NCBI RefSeq assembly: GCF_000301035.1
Contig: NZ_JH932292.1
Coordinates: 1,459,646-1,523,645 of the forward strand
DNA: 64,000 bases
Direction of reading: 5' to 3'
Origin: Facklamia hominis CCUG 36813
GTDB lineage: Bacteria > Bacillota > Bacilli > Lactobacillales > Aerococcaceae
This document shows positions 34,881 to 42,798 of the stretch, one piece after another. A program made the translations under genes and the position numbers. Positions within the stretch are counted from its first letter, which is position 1. Each line of letters begins with the position of its first letter. The notes beneath the pieces were generated by a model, which was given only the letters and a program-made list of their open reading frames with translations, ran no database searches and was not told where the DNA came from.

Positions 34881-35540
34881 CTGCAGCGTGAACGGGATGG
34901 ATGGGTCTTAATGGCACGGTTTTATGCGGGCTTTTTGAATGCCGGTATGTTGTTATATATTCACACGATGTTAACTCTGCATACAGGCAACTTAACTCGC
35001 TTGATGGTTAGCTTGGTACAAGGGGATTGGCAAGGAACGGCCTTTCTCTTAATGCCTTTATTGGCCTTTTTTGGAGGTTGTTTGTTGACGCATTTGTATT
35101 ATGTCGGTCGAAATAAGCAATCCTTTGAAGATTATTGGCGAGGTTACTTTGCGATTGGTGTCTTATTCTTTGTACTCTGGCTATTACCCCGTGATAGTTG
35201 GGCCTTTATCGGGATCATGTCCTTTGGTATGGGCATCTTTTCGACCTTATCACTAAAAAATCGAGGCTATACCGGAAACATTTCCATGGTGACGGGGCTG
35301 ATCGTAGAAATAGCCAGTCAATTGGCCAAGTATTGGCGTTTAAAGCAAGGCCAGGCCAAGAAGCAGGCACTTTATCTCCTATTGAACTTATTAGCTTATG
35401 CCTTGGGAGTGGCTTGTCAAGCTGGCTTGACGCAAGTGACTGTGATTGTGCGTGCTTGGCCAATGATGGTCCTCGCTTGGTGTCTGGCGGTTTGGGCTTA
35501 TTATTACGAGAAAAAAGAAGCTAGTTGCTTGGCGGAATAA
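34881..35540 (+). CDS. YoaK/DUF1275-family membrane protein
   Basis: About 219 residues and six helices. The start is uncertain: a -10-like TATAAT lies near 34852 and AAAAAGGAG at 34865-34872, so upstream codons are untranslated. CTG 34881 has good spacing; ATG 34911 is the next conventional codon. HTGNLTRLMVSLVQGDW early, FGMGIFSTLSLKN in the middle and VTGLIVEIASQLAKYW are characteristic of DUF1275 (YoaK). Function unknown. A terminator follows at 35564. Confidence 0.85.
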   Translation: MQRERDGWVLMARFYAGFLNAGMLLYIHTMLTLHTGNLTRLMVSLVQGDWQGTAFLLMPLLAFFGGCLLTHLYYVGRNKQSFEDYWRGYFAIGVLFFVLWLLPRDSWAFIGIMSFGMGIFSTLSLKNRGYTGNISMVTGLIVEIASQLAKYWRLKQGQAKKQALYLLLNLLAYALGVACQAGLTQVTVIVRAWPMMVLAWCLAVWAYYYEKKEASCLAE

Positions 35541-35563
35541 GGGTGTTTTGATCACTGGTTAAG

Positions 35564-35588
35564 ACCGGGACGGATGTCCTGGTTTTTA
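35564..35588 (+). terminator. Terminator after the YoaK-like gene
   Basis: ACCGGGAC (35564-35571) pairs with GTCCTGGT (35576-35583), followed by T. Confidence 0.8.
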
Positions 35589-35659
35589 AGAGAGCAATGT
35601 TAGCTCCTTGTGACAAGTGGGGGAACTTTTGTATCATGGATAAAAAGGAGAGACAGCGT

Positions 35660-35932
35660 ATGAAAAGTGCTAATAAGTGGAGTCGGGGATTATTTATTTT
35701 GGGCATCCTTACTTTATTGCTAGCAACTTTGATTCCTATAGATTGGTTGACGATCTCTTCTGGCTTGCGACCCATGGGCTTAGTCTTGATCTTTATCTGT
35801 CCCTTGATTGGGAGTGTGGGGATGATCTGTGCGATTATCGCTCGCAAGAAGTGGCTGATCTTGGGACATGGCTTATTGATCCTTGCCTTTCCGATCGGTA
35901 TGGGCTTGGTATCTTGGTTAAATGCTAAATAG
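35660..35932 (+). CDS. Small membrane protein, apparently intact relative of the island copies
   Basis: About 90 residues from ATG 35660 (MKSANKWSRGLF), nine bases after AAGGAG; ATG 35636 is an alternative. Three membrane helices: FILGILTLLLATLIPI, LVLIFICPLIGSVGMICAII and LGHGLLILAFPIGMGLVSWL. The arrangement LRPMGLVLIFICPLIG matches the damaged genes at 4315-4584 and 9672-9998 (LRPTGLTSIFVCPIIG), so the same family exists in both the island and the host backbone. Function unknown; in the island it follows antimicrobial-peptide ABC modules. Confidence 0.8.
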   Translation: MKSANKWSRGLFILGILTLLLATLIPIDWLTISSGLRPMGLVLIFICPLIGSVGMICAIIARKKWLILGHGLLILAFPIGMGLVSWLNAK

Positions 35933-35961
35933 AAATCACTGAGGTCTTGAGGGGGAGTTGG

Positions 35962-36825
35962 ATGAAGCATAAGTTAAGTTTGTTGGCGTTATTGGTGGTG
36001 ACCTTAATCTGGGGCGGAGGCTATGCGATGAGCGCCCTGTCTTTGGATTACTTTACCCCTGTTCAGACCATGGCTGTTCGTTTTAGCTTGGCTTTTTTGG
36101 GGAGTTTGTTGATCTACCGGCGTGATTTAGCGACGATGCGCTGGCAACAATTAAAGCCTGGTATGTGGATTGGTCTGATGGTCTTTTTGGGCTTCATCTT
36201 TCAAACGGTGGGCCTGCAGTATACCACAGCCTCCAAGAATGCCTTCTTAACCACGACAAATATTGTCTTTGTTCCTTTGCTTAATTTATTGATTTTTAAA
36301 AAGCATCTTTCGCGGCAAAAATGGCTGGGCGTCTTGTTGGTCTTATTGGGGATCGGTCTTTTATCTATTGATTTTAAAGATTTGTCCCAGCTCTTTACCT
36401 ATAACATTGGGGATGGCTTAACCTTGGTCTGTGCGCTTTTCTTTGCGGGTCAGATCATTTTGATTGATCACTTTCTTCATGAACTATCTTCAGCTTCCCT
36501 CATGGTCGGTCAGTTAGGGACGGCGGCCTTTTTATCCTGGTTGGTCTGCTTATGGCAAGGGGACTTATCCTTTAGCAGTCATCCGACCGGTTGGGCAGCA
36601 CTCCTATATTTGAGCTTTGCCAGTACCTTGATCGCTTTTGCCTTACAGACCTGGGCCCAAAAATATAGTAGCCCCACCCAAGTAGCTGTGATTCTATCGA
36701 CGGAAGCTTTGGTAGGGATGATCGCATCGAGTTTGATATTAGGCGAACCAATTACATCGACGATTTTTATTGGAGGGATCCTGATTATTGTTGGGGTATT
36801 GCGGGTTGAATTAAGCGGGAACTAG
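35962..36825 (+). CDS. EamA-family (DMT) metabolite transporter
   Basis: About 287 residues from ATG 35962, with GAGGGGGAG upstream; the earlier TTG 35947 is less likely. Ten membrane helices in two EamA repeats: WGGGYAMSALSLDYFTPVQTMAVRFSLAF in the first, SSASLMVGQLGTAAFLSWLV and LQTWAQKYSSPTQVAVILSTEALVGMIAS in the second. Family members export or import amino acids, nucleosides or sugars; the substrate is not readable. Single gene upstream of the tRNA. Confidence 0.9.
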   Translation: MKHKLSLLALLVVTLIWGGGYAMSALSLDYFTPVQTMAVRFSLAFLGSLLIYRRDLATMRWQQLKPGMWIGLMVFLGFIFQTVGLQYTTASKNAFLTTTNIVFVPLLNLLIFKKHLSRQKWLGVLLVLLGIGLLSIDFKDLSQLFTYNIGDGLTLVCALFFAGQIILIDHFLHELSSASLMVGQLGTAAFLSWLVCLWQGDLSFSSHPTGWAALLYLSFASTLIAFALQTWAQKYSSPTQVAVILSTEALVGMIASSLILGEPITSTIFIGGILIIVGVLRVELSGN

Positions 36826-36909
36826 GCTGGCAAGAGGCTAAATTGCTTTTTCCTCTTTCTTCTTGTCGCAAAATAAGGTATGATGGATTAGGACAAAATC
36901 TAAGTACGA

Positions 36910-36983
36910 CGGGATGTGGCGCAGCTTGGTAGCGCACTAGCATGGGGTGCTAGGGGTCGCAGGTTCAAGTCCTGTCATCCCGA
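36910..36983 (+). tRNA. tRNA-Pro (anticodon GGG)
   Basis: A full cloverleaf of 74 bases: acceptor CGGGATG/CATCCCG, D-arm GCGC/GCGC, anticodon stem CTAGC/GCTAG with loop ATGGGGT (anticodon GGG, reading CCC/CCU), a five-base variable loop and T-arm GCAGG-TTCAAGT-CCTGT. The discriminator is A and CCA is not encoded. Many Lactobacillales use only the UGG proline tRNA, so GGG here is noteworthy. Confidence 0.95.
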
Positions 36984-37010
36984 TTTTTCTCTTTTTAATA
37001 ACTACACCAA

Positions 37011-37050
37011 AAATCCGCTAAGCTCTGTTTCGGGGCTTAGCGGATTTTTT
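37011..37050. terminator. Bidirectional terminator
   Basis: AAATCCGCTAAGC (37011-37023) pairs with GCTTAGCGGATTT (37035-37047). A- and T-runs on either side let it serve the tRNA and the convergent minus-strand regulator. Confidence 0.92.
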
Positions 37051-37060
37051 TGATTTAGTG

Positions 37061-38095
37061 CTATTTTTTATGGTAATGGCGGTAGAGGAGGTGGACTATA
37101 TCAAAGAGGAAGGGAGCAATGACAAAGAGGATCCAAGACCAAGCCCAGGCCCTAAAAATAAAGCTGATTGTTAAATAGCTAGCCAAGACGAGGCCCCAGT
37201 AGATGTTTTGGACTTGTGCCAAGATGGGATCCTTCTTGAATTCAGGGTCATCATCACTGGTTTGGCTCAAGCGGTTTGATGCTTGAGGACCTTGGAGTAG
37301 GGTCTGATAGCCCTTTTTGAGGCCAGAAGATCGCATGAGCTGATAGACGCCAGTACTGATGAGGGCGATGGTGGCGATTAGGCTAATGGCTATAGGTAAG
37401 TCATCATCCAGGATGGAGGAAGTAATGACAAGGGGAAGGGCCGATAGGATACAGAGGCTAGTCCCTGTGATGGTTTGTTTTTGCCAGATCTCCCGATTGG
37501 CCTTTTGGTCGCGTTCTAAAATCTCTTGGACTTGAAAGCCCAGTTGATGAGGCTGAGTCTCGATCCAGCGGTATTCTTCGCTTAGCTGTTGGTTCTGCAT
37601 AAAACTAGCGCTGGCGATGGCAATTGACGCAAGGAGGATGACCCAGGCGATAATCTGTAGCCAAAAAGCGCTTGGAAGCTCATCGGCCATCATCTGCAAG
37701 GAGAAGAAGCTACCGCTACCGATAATGATTAAAAAGCAGGCAGCAGCATTGCTCTGACTGGTTACTTGCTTGACTTGTAAGTAGGCATGGGCGCTAGCAA
37801 GATCGATTTCATTGAGGGCGGCTAAGGGGCTTTCTTGGTCCGCTTGAGGGGGTGTCGTTTTTGGTTGGCTTTGAACTTCTTCTTGATTATCCTCAGTTAT
37901 TTGATTCGATCGAATCAAATCATCGATGGATACGCCAAAGACATCTGATAAGCTGATCATTCGTTCTAGGTCGGGCAAGGCTTCGCCACGCTCCCATTTG
38001 GAGACAGATTGACGTGAAACGCCAATCTTGGCGGCCAGATCTTCTTGGGACCAGTTTTTAGCTTTTCTTAGTTGATAGATTTTTTCGGCTAACAC
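37061..38095 (-). CDS. Large membrane-tethered XRE-family regulator
   Basis: About 344 residues. GTG 38095 (MLAEKIYQLRKAKNWS) is favoured over GTG 38104 because AAAGGG overlaps the latter. An N-terminal helix-turn-helix (about 1-65: SQEDLAAKIGVSRQSVSKWERGEALPDLERMISLSDVFGVSIDDLI) is followed by an acidic Gln-rich linker, then four to six membrane helices in two pairs (about 115-165, 210-260, 300-340). It resembles Firmicutes XRE regulators fused to membrane domains of unknown ligand. Divergent from the DUF6930-like gene, possibly controlling it. Confidence 0.85.
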   Translation of the reverse strand: MLAEKIYQLRKAKNWSQEDLAAKIGVSRQSVSKWERGEALPDLERMISLSDVFGVSIDDLIRSNQITEDNQEEVQSQPKTTPPQADQESPLAALNEIDLASAHAYLQVKQVTSQSNAAACFLIIIGSGSFFSLQMMADELPSAFWLQIIAWVILLASIAIASASFMQNQQLSEEYRWIETQPHQLGFQVQEILERDQKANREIWQKQTITGTSLCILSALPLVITSSILDDDLPIAISLIATIALISTGVYQLMRSSGLKKGYQTLLQGPQASNRLSQTSDDDPEFKKDPILAQVQNIYWGLVLASYLTISFIFRAWAWSWILFVIAPFLFDIVHLLYRHYHKK

Positions 38096-38309
38096 AGGAA
38101 TCACCCTTTCTAATTTATAGTTTTAGTCTAACTAGAAAAGTTCGATTTGACTAGCAATTTTGGCTGTCAATTTGGATGCACTTGCTAGTTGCTCTTTATG
38201 GGGAGGGGAGGCGGATATCGTTTATTTTCGAGTATGACTAGATTAAGCGCTTTGACTCCTTTATACTGAAATTAAGGAAATAGGACATTTATAGGAGAGG
38301 GGGAATCGA

Positions 38310-39560
38310 ATGGATAAGGAACTACTTCAGTTAGCTCATGATTATCGTCAATGCAAACTATGGAAAAAATTAAATGAAAACCAAGTAATAGCAGTGGACC
38401 TAGCGGGTAAAAAGACGATCTATCTGTCTGTTTTAGGGATATTGGGAGAACATATCGCTTTATCCATCTATCAAGATCCCAAAGAAGTCTATCAGTTGAA
38501 GCGGGTGATGGAATCAAGCCAAGAACCTTGTTTTAGCCCTTTACACCAGCAAGAATTATTTTTAGACCAAGATTATTTGCAGGTTAGCTTTCTCAATAAG
38601 GAGGAGTCGGATCCAGAAGATGTCGCCTTGATTCAAGCTTTTCGTCAAGATCAGGGCATCCGGGTTAGAGGGCCGCAGACTTTTCCGAGTATTGAAGTTT
38701 GTCGTTCCAACCACTTGCCTTGGAAACCAGTGGCTAAGAAGGACCTAAGCGTGATCAAAGCTGCTTTACAAGCCTCCTTAGATTTGGCGCTGGCTTTGGA
38801 GGGATTAACGCAACCAGAGCGTGCTCGCTTGATTCCTGATTTGCGTAAGGGACAGCCAATTCCTTTGATGAAAAAAGAGGTGCAAGGCTATCAGATTGTG
38901 GCTACGACTCCTCAGCCAACCAAGGGGCGGTCGCCAGTGATTCGCCACCAGCGGCTGAATGAGTTGGAATTAGCTCGCTTAAAGAAATTGCCAAAAACCG
39001 CAGATCTTCAATTGGACCTAGTCCTTATGCCAGAACCGATCCAAGAGTTTGCTAAGCAAGCACCGTTTTTTATGTATTCATTAGTGGGGGTGGATGCTGC
39101 TTCTACTCATTGTTTTATAACGGGATTTGCTCGGGAGTACTGGCAAGAGGCTTCAGGGATGCTCAATCAGCTAATGAAGGAATTGGTGGATTATGGTAGT
39201 GCTCCTCATCGGATCTGTGTGACCAATGAGCGAACGGCTCAATTATTGCAACCCTTAGCAGCTGGCTTGGGGATTGATTGTCAGATTGATCCAACGGCTT
39301 GTGGCTTAGTCCGTGATTTTGAGGAAGACCTCTTTCAGCATTCCTTGTCGGAAGACCTGGTTGAGCGAGATCTTGATCTTGAGGAGTGGGATCTGGCAAC
39401 CTTAGCTGACCAATTGCGAATCTTAGAAGAGATCGGTAGTCCCAATGCTTTACCGCGGGATATTCGAGAGACGATTCTTTGGCAGTTATATCACGCCTTA
39501 GATTCCAATATTCCGATCGCCTTTAAGCAGCGAATTCGACACTTTTTGAATCAAAGTTAA
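38310..39560 (+). CDS. DUF7309/DUF6930-like protein
   Basis: 416 residues behind GGAGAGGGGG, no membrane segments. The N-terminal half (WKKLNENQVIAVDLAGKKTIYLSVLGILGEHIALSIY, then FFMYS-type strands) and the C-terminal half (TTPQPTKGRSPVIRHQRLNELELARLKKLPK..) follow the two-domain layout I associate with DUF7309 and DUF6930 proteins; the family name is from memory and not confirmed. Function unknown. A cadmium-resistance-like transporter gene follows 32 bases on, possibly in the same transcript. Confidence 0.7.
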   Translation: MDKELLQLAHDYRQCKLWKKLNENQVIAVDLAGKKTIYLSVLGILGEHIALSIYQDPKEVYQLKRVMESSQEPCFSPLHQQELFLDQDYLQVSFLNKEESDPEDVALIQAFRQDQGIRVRGPQTFPSIEVCRSNHLPWKPVAKKDLSVIKAALQASLDLALALEGLTQPERARLIPDLRKGQPIPLMKKEVQGYQIVATTPQPTKGRSPVIRHQRLNELELARLKKLPKTADLQLDLVLMPEPIQEFAKQAPFFMYSLVGVDAASTHCFITGFAREYWQEASGMLNQLMKELVDYGSAPHRICVTNERTAQLLQPLAAGLGIDCQIDPTACGLVRDFEEDLFQHSLSEDLVERDLDLEEWDLATLADQLRILEEIGSPNALPRDIRETILWQLYHALDSNIPIAFKQRIRHFLNQS

Positions 39561-39591
39561 TGATTAAGAACTTAATAAGAAAGGATCTTCA

Positions 39592-40209
39592 ATGTTTGAA
39601 TTAATTTTATCTTCTTTAGTGGTATTTGTTTCCACTTCGATGGACTATTTGTTCATTTTGTTGATTGTCTTTGCGGCGGTCCATGGATCTAAAGCGCGTA
39701 GGCAGATTTATTGGGGGCAGTATCTTGGAACGGCCATACTAGTGGTTATTTCATTGTTAGTAGCCTACTTCTTGAAGCAGTTGCCAAGCGATGAAATGAT
39801 CGGACTTTTGGGGTTGATTCCCTTAGCACTAGGGATTCGTTTAGCGTTGGTGGGCGAAGAAGAAGCCGAGGAAGCCGATATTCTCAGTCGGTTAACCGGG
39901 CGAAAGCATTCTGCCCAGTGGCTGAATATGGCCTTGATTACCCTCGCCTCTGGTGGGGATAATCTAGGCATTTATATTCCTTACTTTGCTAGCCTGACTT
40001 GGTCTGAATTAGTTCTAGTCATGCTTGTTTTTGCGATTGCAACAGGAGCTTTGTGTTACGTCGCTTATCGTTTAACACGGTTTGCCGGAATTGGTGAGCA
40101 AATTGAAACCTATGAAACTTGGTTGGTTCCCCTGGTCTTTATTCTTTTGGGAATCTATATTCTATGGGAAAATCACACAATCAGCTGGTTGTGGAATCTA
40201 GTCTTTTAA
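39592..40209 (+). CDS. CadD-family cation efflux protein
   Basis: 205 residues behind AGAAAGGATC, five to six membrane helices. STSMDYLFILLIVFAA near the start, GQYLGTAILVVISL, then a short acidic cytoplasmic loop EEEAEEADILSRL and TLASGGDNLGIYIPYFA match the CadD cadmium-resistance transporter family in length and motif order. It could export cadmium or a related ion. No CadC/ArsR regulator is adjacent, which is atypical, so the real substrate is uncertain. Confidence 0.82.
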   Translation: MFELILSSLVVFVSTSMDYLFILLIVFAAVHGSKARRQIYWGQYLGTAILVVISLLVAYFLKQLPSDEMIGLLGLIPLALGIRLALVGEEEAEEADILSRLTGRKHSAQWLNMALITLASGGDNLGIYIPYFASLTWSELVLVMLVFAIATGALCYVAYRLTRFAGIGEQIETYETWLVPLVFILLGIYILWENHTISWLWNLVF

Positions 40210-40217
40210 AATAAAGG

Positions 40218-40299
40218 GGCCAGCGTTGAAAATCAACCTTGGCTTTTTTACTGGGATTAAAATAGCCTGCGAGAAGGTTCTTTACCTTTGTCGCAGGCT
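40218..40299 (+). terminator. Double hairpin terminator region after cadD-like gene
   Basis: A first hairpin, GGCCAGCGTTGA..TCAACCTTGGC (40218-40243), is followed by T6. A second, AGCCTGCGA (40264-40272) / TCGCAGGCT (40291-40299), encloses AAGGT/ACCTT. The second hairpin and the TTTGTCGCA..CTGTTTA after it resemble the repeat family that starts at 40392. Confidence 0.75.
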
Positions 40300-40344
40300 G
40301 TTTATGTTGTTTTAGATTTTATCGGAGTTCGGTAAAGGAAGCTT

Positions 40345-40888
40345 GTTGCTTTAGCAATTGACAGTCTCACATCCATTAGGTAACGACTTTTGTCGCACTC
40401 TGTTTAAACGTGCTCCGATGAGCATCCCCTTATGTCTAAGCAAAAATCGCTCTGCGTGATTAACATCACACCGATCGATTTCTTACTTAGCCTACAGGGG
40501 ATAAGCGCTCATCGTCGCACTCTGTTGAAACGTGCTCCAAAAGTCAGAGCCTAGAATCTAAGCTAAAACCCTCAACATTTTCTGCGAAAATGCTCGTGTT
40601 TTTGCTTAGCTCAACGGCTCAAAGCGACTTTTGTCGCACTCTGTCAAAACGTGTTTCAACTTGCATCCCCTGAGTTCTAAGCAAATCACGTCCTGTGCGA
40701 TTTTCAATCGCCCTGTCCATGCTTTGCTTAGCCTACAGGGGATAAGCGCAAGTTGTCGCACTCTGTTTAAAACGTGCTCACAATTGCAGCGCCTGGACGT
40801 TAAGCGATCCTTCTCGAACACTCTTTGAGTGTTTCGAAGGCTCACTTACCGCTGCGGCGCTAGGCGCAATTGTTCGCACTCTGTTTTT
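40345..40888. repeat. Array of four long hairpin units with conserved linkers
   Basis: The 677-bp gene-free space holds linkers of 25 bp (GTCGCACTCTGTTTAAAC plus GTGCTCC, variable) at 40392, 40514, 40633 and 40755, with a partial one at 40874. Between them are palindromic units A (40417-40513), B (40539-40632), C (40658-40754) and D (40780-40873). Outer arms differ but pair perfectly: GATGAGC/GCTCATC, AAAAGTC/GACTTTT, AACTTGC/GCAAGTT, ACAATTGC/GCAATTGT. Inner stems (GCGATT/AATCGC in C; GAACACTC/GAGTGTTTC in D) also pair. CTAAGC/GCTTAG-like segments recur midway. It sits between convergent genes; no protein is supported. Confidence 0.9.
40658..40754 (+). repeat. Hairpin unit C (inverted partner at 43182-43278)
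   Basis: 97 bases. Its reverse complement matches 43182-43278 at 96 of 97 positions by my hand alignment, the only difference being GCAAAG versus GTAAAG. The two form a long inverted repeat around the YeiH-like, queT and YtxH-like genes. Confidence 0.93.
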
Positions 40889-41924
40889 ACCATAATTGTT
40901 GTTTGGCTTGGAGGCTTAGGCTGACGAGGATGATGCCGATCCAGCAGATGGCGCCTAGGATGAGGGCTTTTGAGCCGGTCTTGATGAGTTTGGTAAGGTC
41001 GGTGTTGATGCCGATCGCTGCCATGGCCATGATAATAAAGAACTTACTGATAGCACTAAAAGGGGTAAAGACTTGTGGGTCGATTCCTGCTTGAATGCAG
41101 AGGGTGGTGATCAGTGAGGCCAGGATGAAAAAGATGATAAAAAGGGGCAGAGTATTTTTTAATTTGTGGACTAGGGACTGTTGGTCAGCTTGAGCAGTCT
41201 GTTGGCGGTTATGATACCAACCGAGGCCTAGAGTGATAGGAATAATGGCTAAAGTCCGGGTTAGCTTGACGGTAACCGCCTTATCAAGGGTCTGGTTGCC
41301 TAGGTTAAAAAGATTATCCCAGGTCGCTGCTGCAGCAGTGACGGAGGAGGTATCGTTGATCGCTGTACCAGCGAAAATTCCAAAGGCTTGACCTGAATGG
41401 GTGTCGAAGCCTAATTTTTGCCCTAAAATAGGGAAAAGTAAAGCTGCCAGCAGATTGAAGAAAAAGATGACTGAGATAGCCTGAGCGACTTCTTCTTCTT
41501 TGGCGTCAATGACGGGAGCAGTAGCCGCAATGGCAGATCCTCCACAGATGGAGGAGCCGACTCCGACTAGGGTGGCGATCCGAGGATCAATCTTTAGTAG
41601 CTTGGCTAAGACATAGGCCAGGATCAGGGCAGTCGAGATGGTGGCAAGGATAATGGGCAGCGATTCTTTGCCTGTTTGGAAGACGATATGGAGATTCAAT
41701 CCAAAGCCCAAGAGAATAACGGCATATTGCAAAAGTTTCTTAGCGGCAAATTGTAGACCGGGTTGGAAGCTGGGATCCCATGTTTTGAAGTGACCCAGAA
41801 TCATCCCTAGAATGATGGCAAAGACGGGTCCGCCAATAATGGGAAAGGCCTGACCGAGGAAATAAGCGGGTAGGGCGATGGCTAAACTTAGCATCAGCCC
41901 TTTAAGTTGACTGGTATGAAACAT
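40887..41924 (-). CDS. YeiH/UPF0324-family transporter
   Basis: About 345 residues from ATG 41924 (MFHTSQLKG), seven bases after AAGGAG; the upstream codon is TTG. About ten membrane helices. GGPVFAIILGMILG, LLQYAVILLGFGLNL, GVGSSICGGSAIAATAPVI and GTAINDTSSVTAAAA are hallmarks of UPF0324 (YeiH), annotated in databases as putative sulfate exporters. The last codons abut the hairpin array, which may provide its transcription end. Confidence 0.93.
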   Translation of the reverse strand: MFHTSQLKGLMLSLAIALPAYFLGQAFPIIGGPVFAIILGMILGHFKTWDPSFQPGLQFAAKKLLQYAVILLGFGLNLHIVFQTGKESLPIILATISTALILAYVLAKLLKIDPRIATLVGVGSSICGGSAIAATAPVIDAKEEEVAQAISVIFFFNLLAALLFPILGQKLGFDTHSGQAFGIFAGTAINDTSSVTAAAATWDNLFNLGNQTLDKAVTVKLTRTLAIIPITLGLGWYHNRQQTAQADQQSLVHKLKNTLPLFIIFFILASLITTLCIQAGIDPQVFTPFSAISKFFIIMAMAAIGINTDLTKLIKTGSKALILGAICWIGIILVSLSLQAKQQLW

Positions 41925-41998
41925 CTTCAAACTCCTTTAATGAATAATAATAACTGATTTATTGTATCATCCCGGTGTCAAAAAAGGTAGATGACGAT

Positions 41999-42035
41999 AA
42001 AAAAAGAGCTCCTTTTTAAAAAGGAGTCTCTTGAA
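41999..42035 (-). terminator. Terminator of queT
   Basis: On the minus strand, AGAGACTCCTTTTT pairs with AAAAAGGAGCTCT (42031-42005), followed by a T run. Confidence 0.9.
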
Positions 42036-42040
42036 AAATT

Positions 42041-42595
42041 CTAGTCATAAAAATTAATCCGCCGACTGATTGGATAGATAATCAGACTACCTAATAACAT
42101 GGCCAGTCCTTCATTTAAGGCTAGTGAGATAAAGAGTGGCCAGAAGGTTGACCAAAATGGCTCTAAAGCCTGGGTGAGATACTGGATCATGATGGTAATG
42201 GGAGCCATCTGTAGCATAAAGGCGATAATCATGACGGCATAGGCCAGTAACATCGGATCGAAAGAGAGTCTTTGCTTGGTTTTCAAGGACTTTAGGAGCC
42301 ATTGACTAACCCAACGACCGACCCAGAGAAAGACGAAGGTCGATAACGACCCAACGACCATATCCACGTAACCATTCGGGATGTTTGCTAAAAAACAGCC
42401 GAGGGTAATGGCATAGACATAGCGGCGATTATAGAGACCCAGGAAGTTTAACATTTCTGAAATGCGAAACTGAATGGGACCATAAGCGACGGGGGCGACC
42501 AAGAGGGTTAGGACCACATATAGGGCAGCGACCAGCCCACCTTTGGCAATGTCTGATACCGTTAAACGGCTGTTTGTTGATACGTGATGATTCAT
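42041..42595 (-). CDS. queT: Queuosine-precursor transporter QueT
   Basis: About 184 residues from ATG 42595 (MNHHVSTNSRL); the ribosome site AAAGGAG lies within the riboswitch. Five to six membrane helices. ALYVVLTLLVAPVAYGPIQFRISEMLNF and GCFLANIPNGYVDMVVGSL are signatures of the QueT (COG4708) family, the S-component of ECF-type uptake for preQ1/queuine-like bases used in tRNA queuosine. It is controlled by the preQ1-II-like riboswitch at 42603-42667. Confidence 0.95.
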   Translation of the reverse strand: MNHHVSTNSRLTVSDIAKGGLVAALYVVLTLLVAPVAYGPIQFRISEMLNFLGLYNRRYVYAITLGCFLANIPNGYVDMVVGSLSTFVFLWVGRWVSQWLLKSLKTKQRLSFDPMLLAYAVMIIAFMLQMAPITIMIQYLTQALEPFWSTFWPLFISLALNEGLAMLLGSLIIYPISRRINFYD

Positions 42596-42602
42596 TTTTC
42601 CA

Positions 42603-42667
42603 ACTCCTTTGTAGTCAGCATAATAGCTGCTAGTAATAACCTCGACCAAAGGAAGAAGTGCCGAGGT
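42603..42667 (-). promoter_or_regulatory. preQ1-II-like riboswitch
   Basis: On the minus strand, ACCTCGG (42667-42661) pairs with TCGAGGT, its loop holding CTTCTTCCTTT. TATTACT then leads to a small hairpin CAGC/GCTG and ACAAAGGAG (to 42603). The pyrimidine loop can pair with the AAAGGAG ribosome site, forming the pseudoknot seen in preQ1-II (class 2) riboswitches. Order and key sequences (stem, TATTAC, small hairpin, AAAGGAG) match that class, which occurs before COG4708 genes in Lactobacillales. Confidence 0.85.
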
Positions 42668-42698
42668 GCTGCCCCGTCATCACTGGGACAACAGACTT

Positions 42699-42727
42699 AT
42701 TCTAACGATTCCTCAGCGTGGATGCAA
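42699..42727 (-). promoter_or_regulatory. Promoter of queT
   Basis: On the minus strand TTGCAT (42727-42722), a 17-bp spacer and TAGAAT (42704-42699). Transcription would begin about 30 bases before the riboswitch. Confidence 0.75.
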
Positions 42728-42798
42728 GGGCTTTTTGATATTCATACAAGGTGAAATCTGTTACAATAGAGATATCATATGTCAAAGGAGTGACCAAG

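Noticed and set aside
40606..40845. Open reading frames on both strands inside the hairpin arrays
   Set aside because: They arise from the palindromic repeats, lack ribosome sites and do not continue across units.
40392..40888. Integron attC-like array
   Set aside because: The palindromic units are the right size, but there are no gene cassettes between them, no integrase, and no RYYYAAC/GTTRRRY core sites in the expected places.
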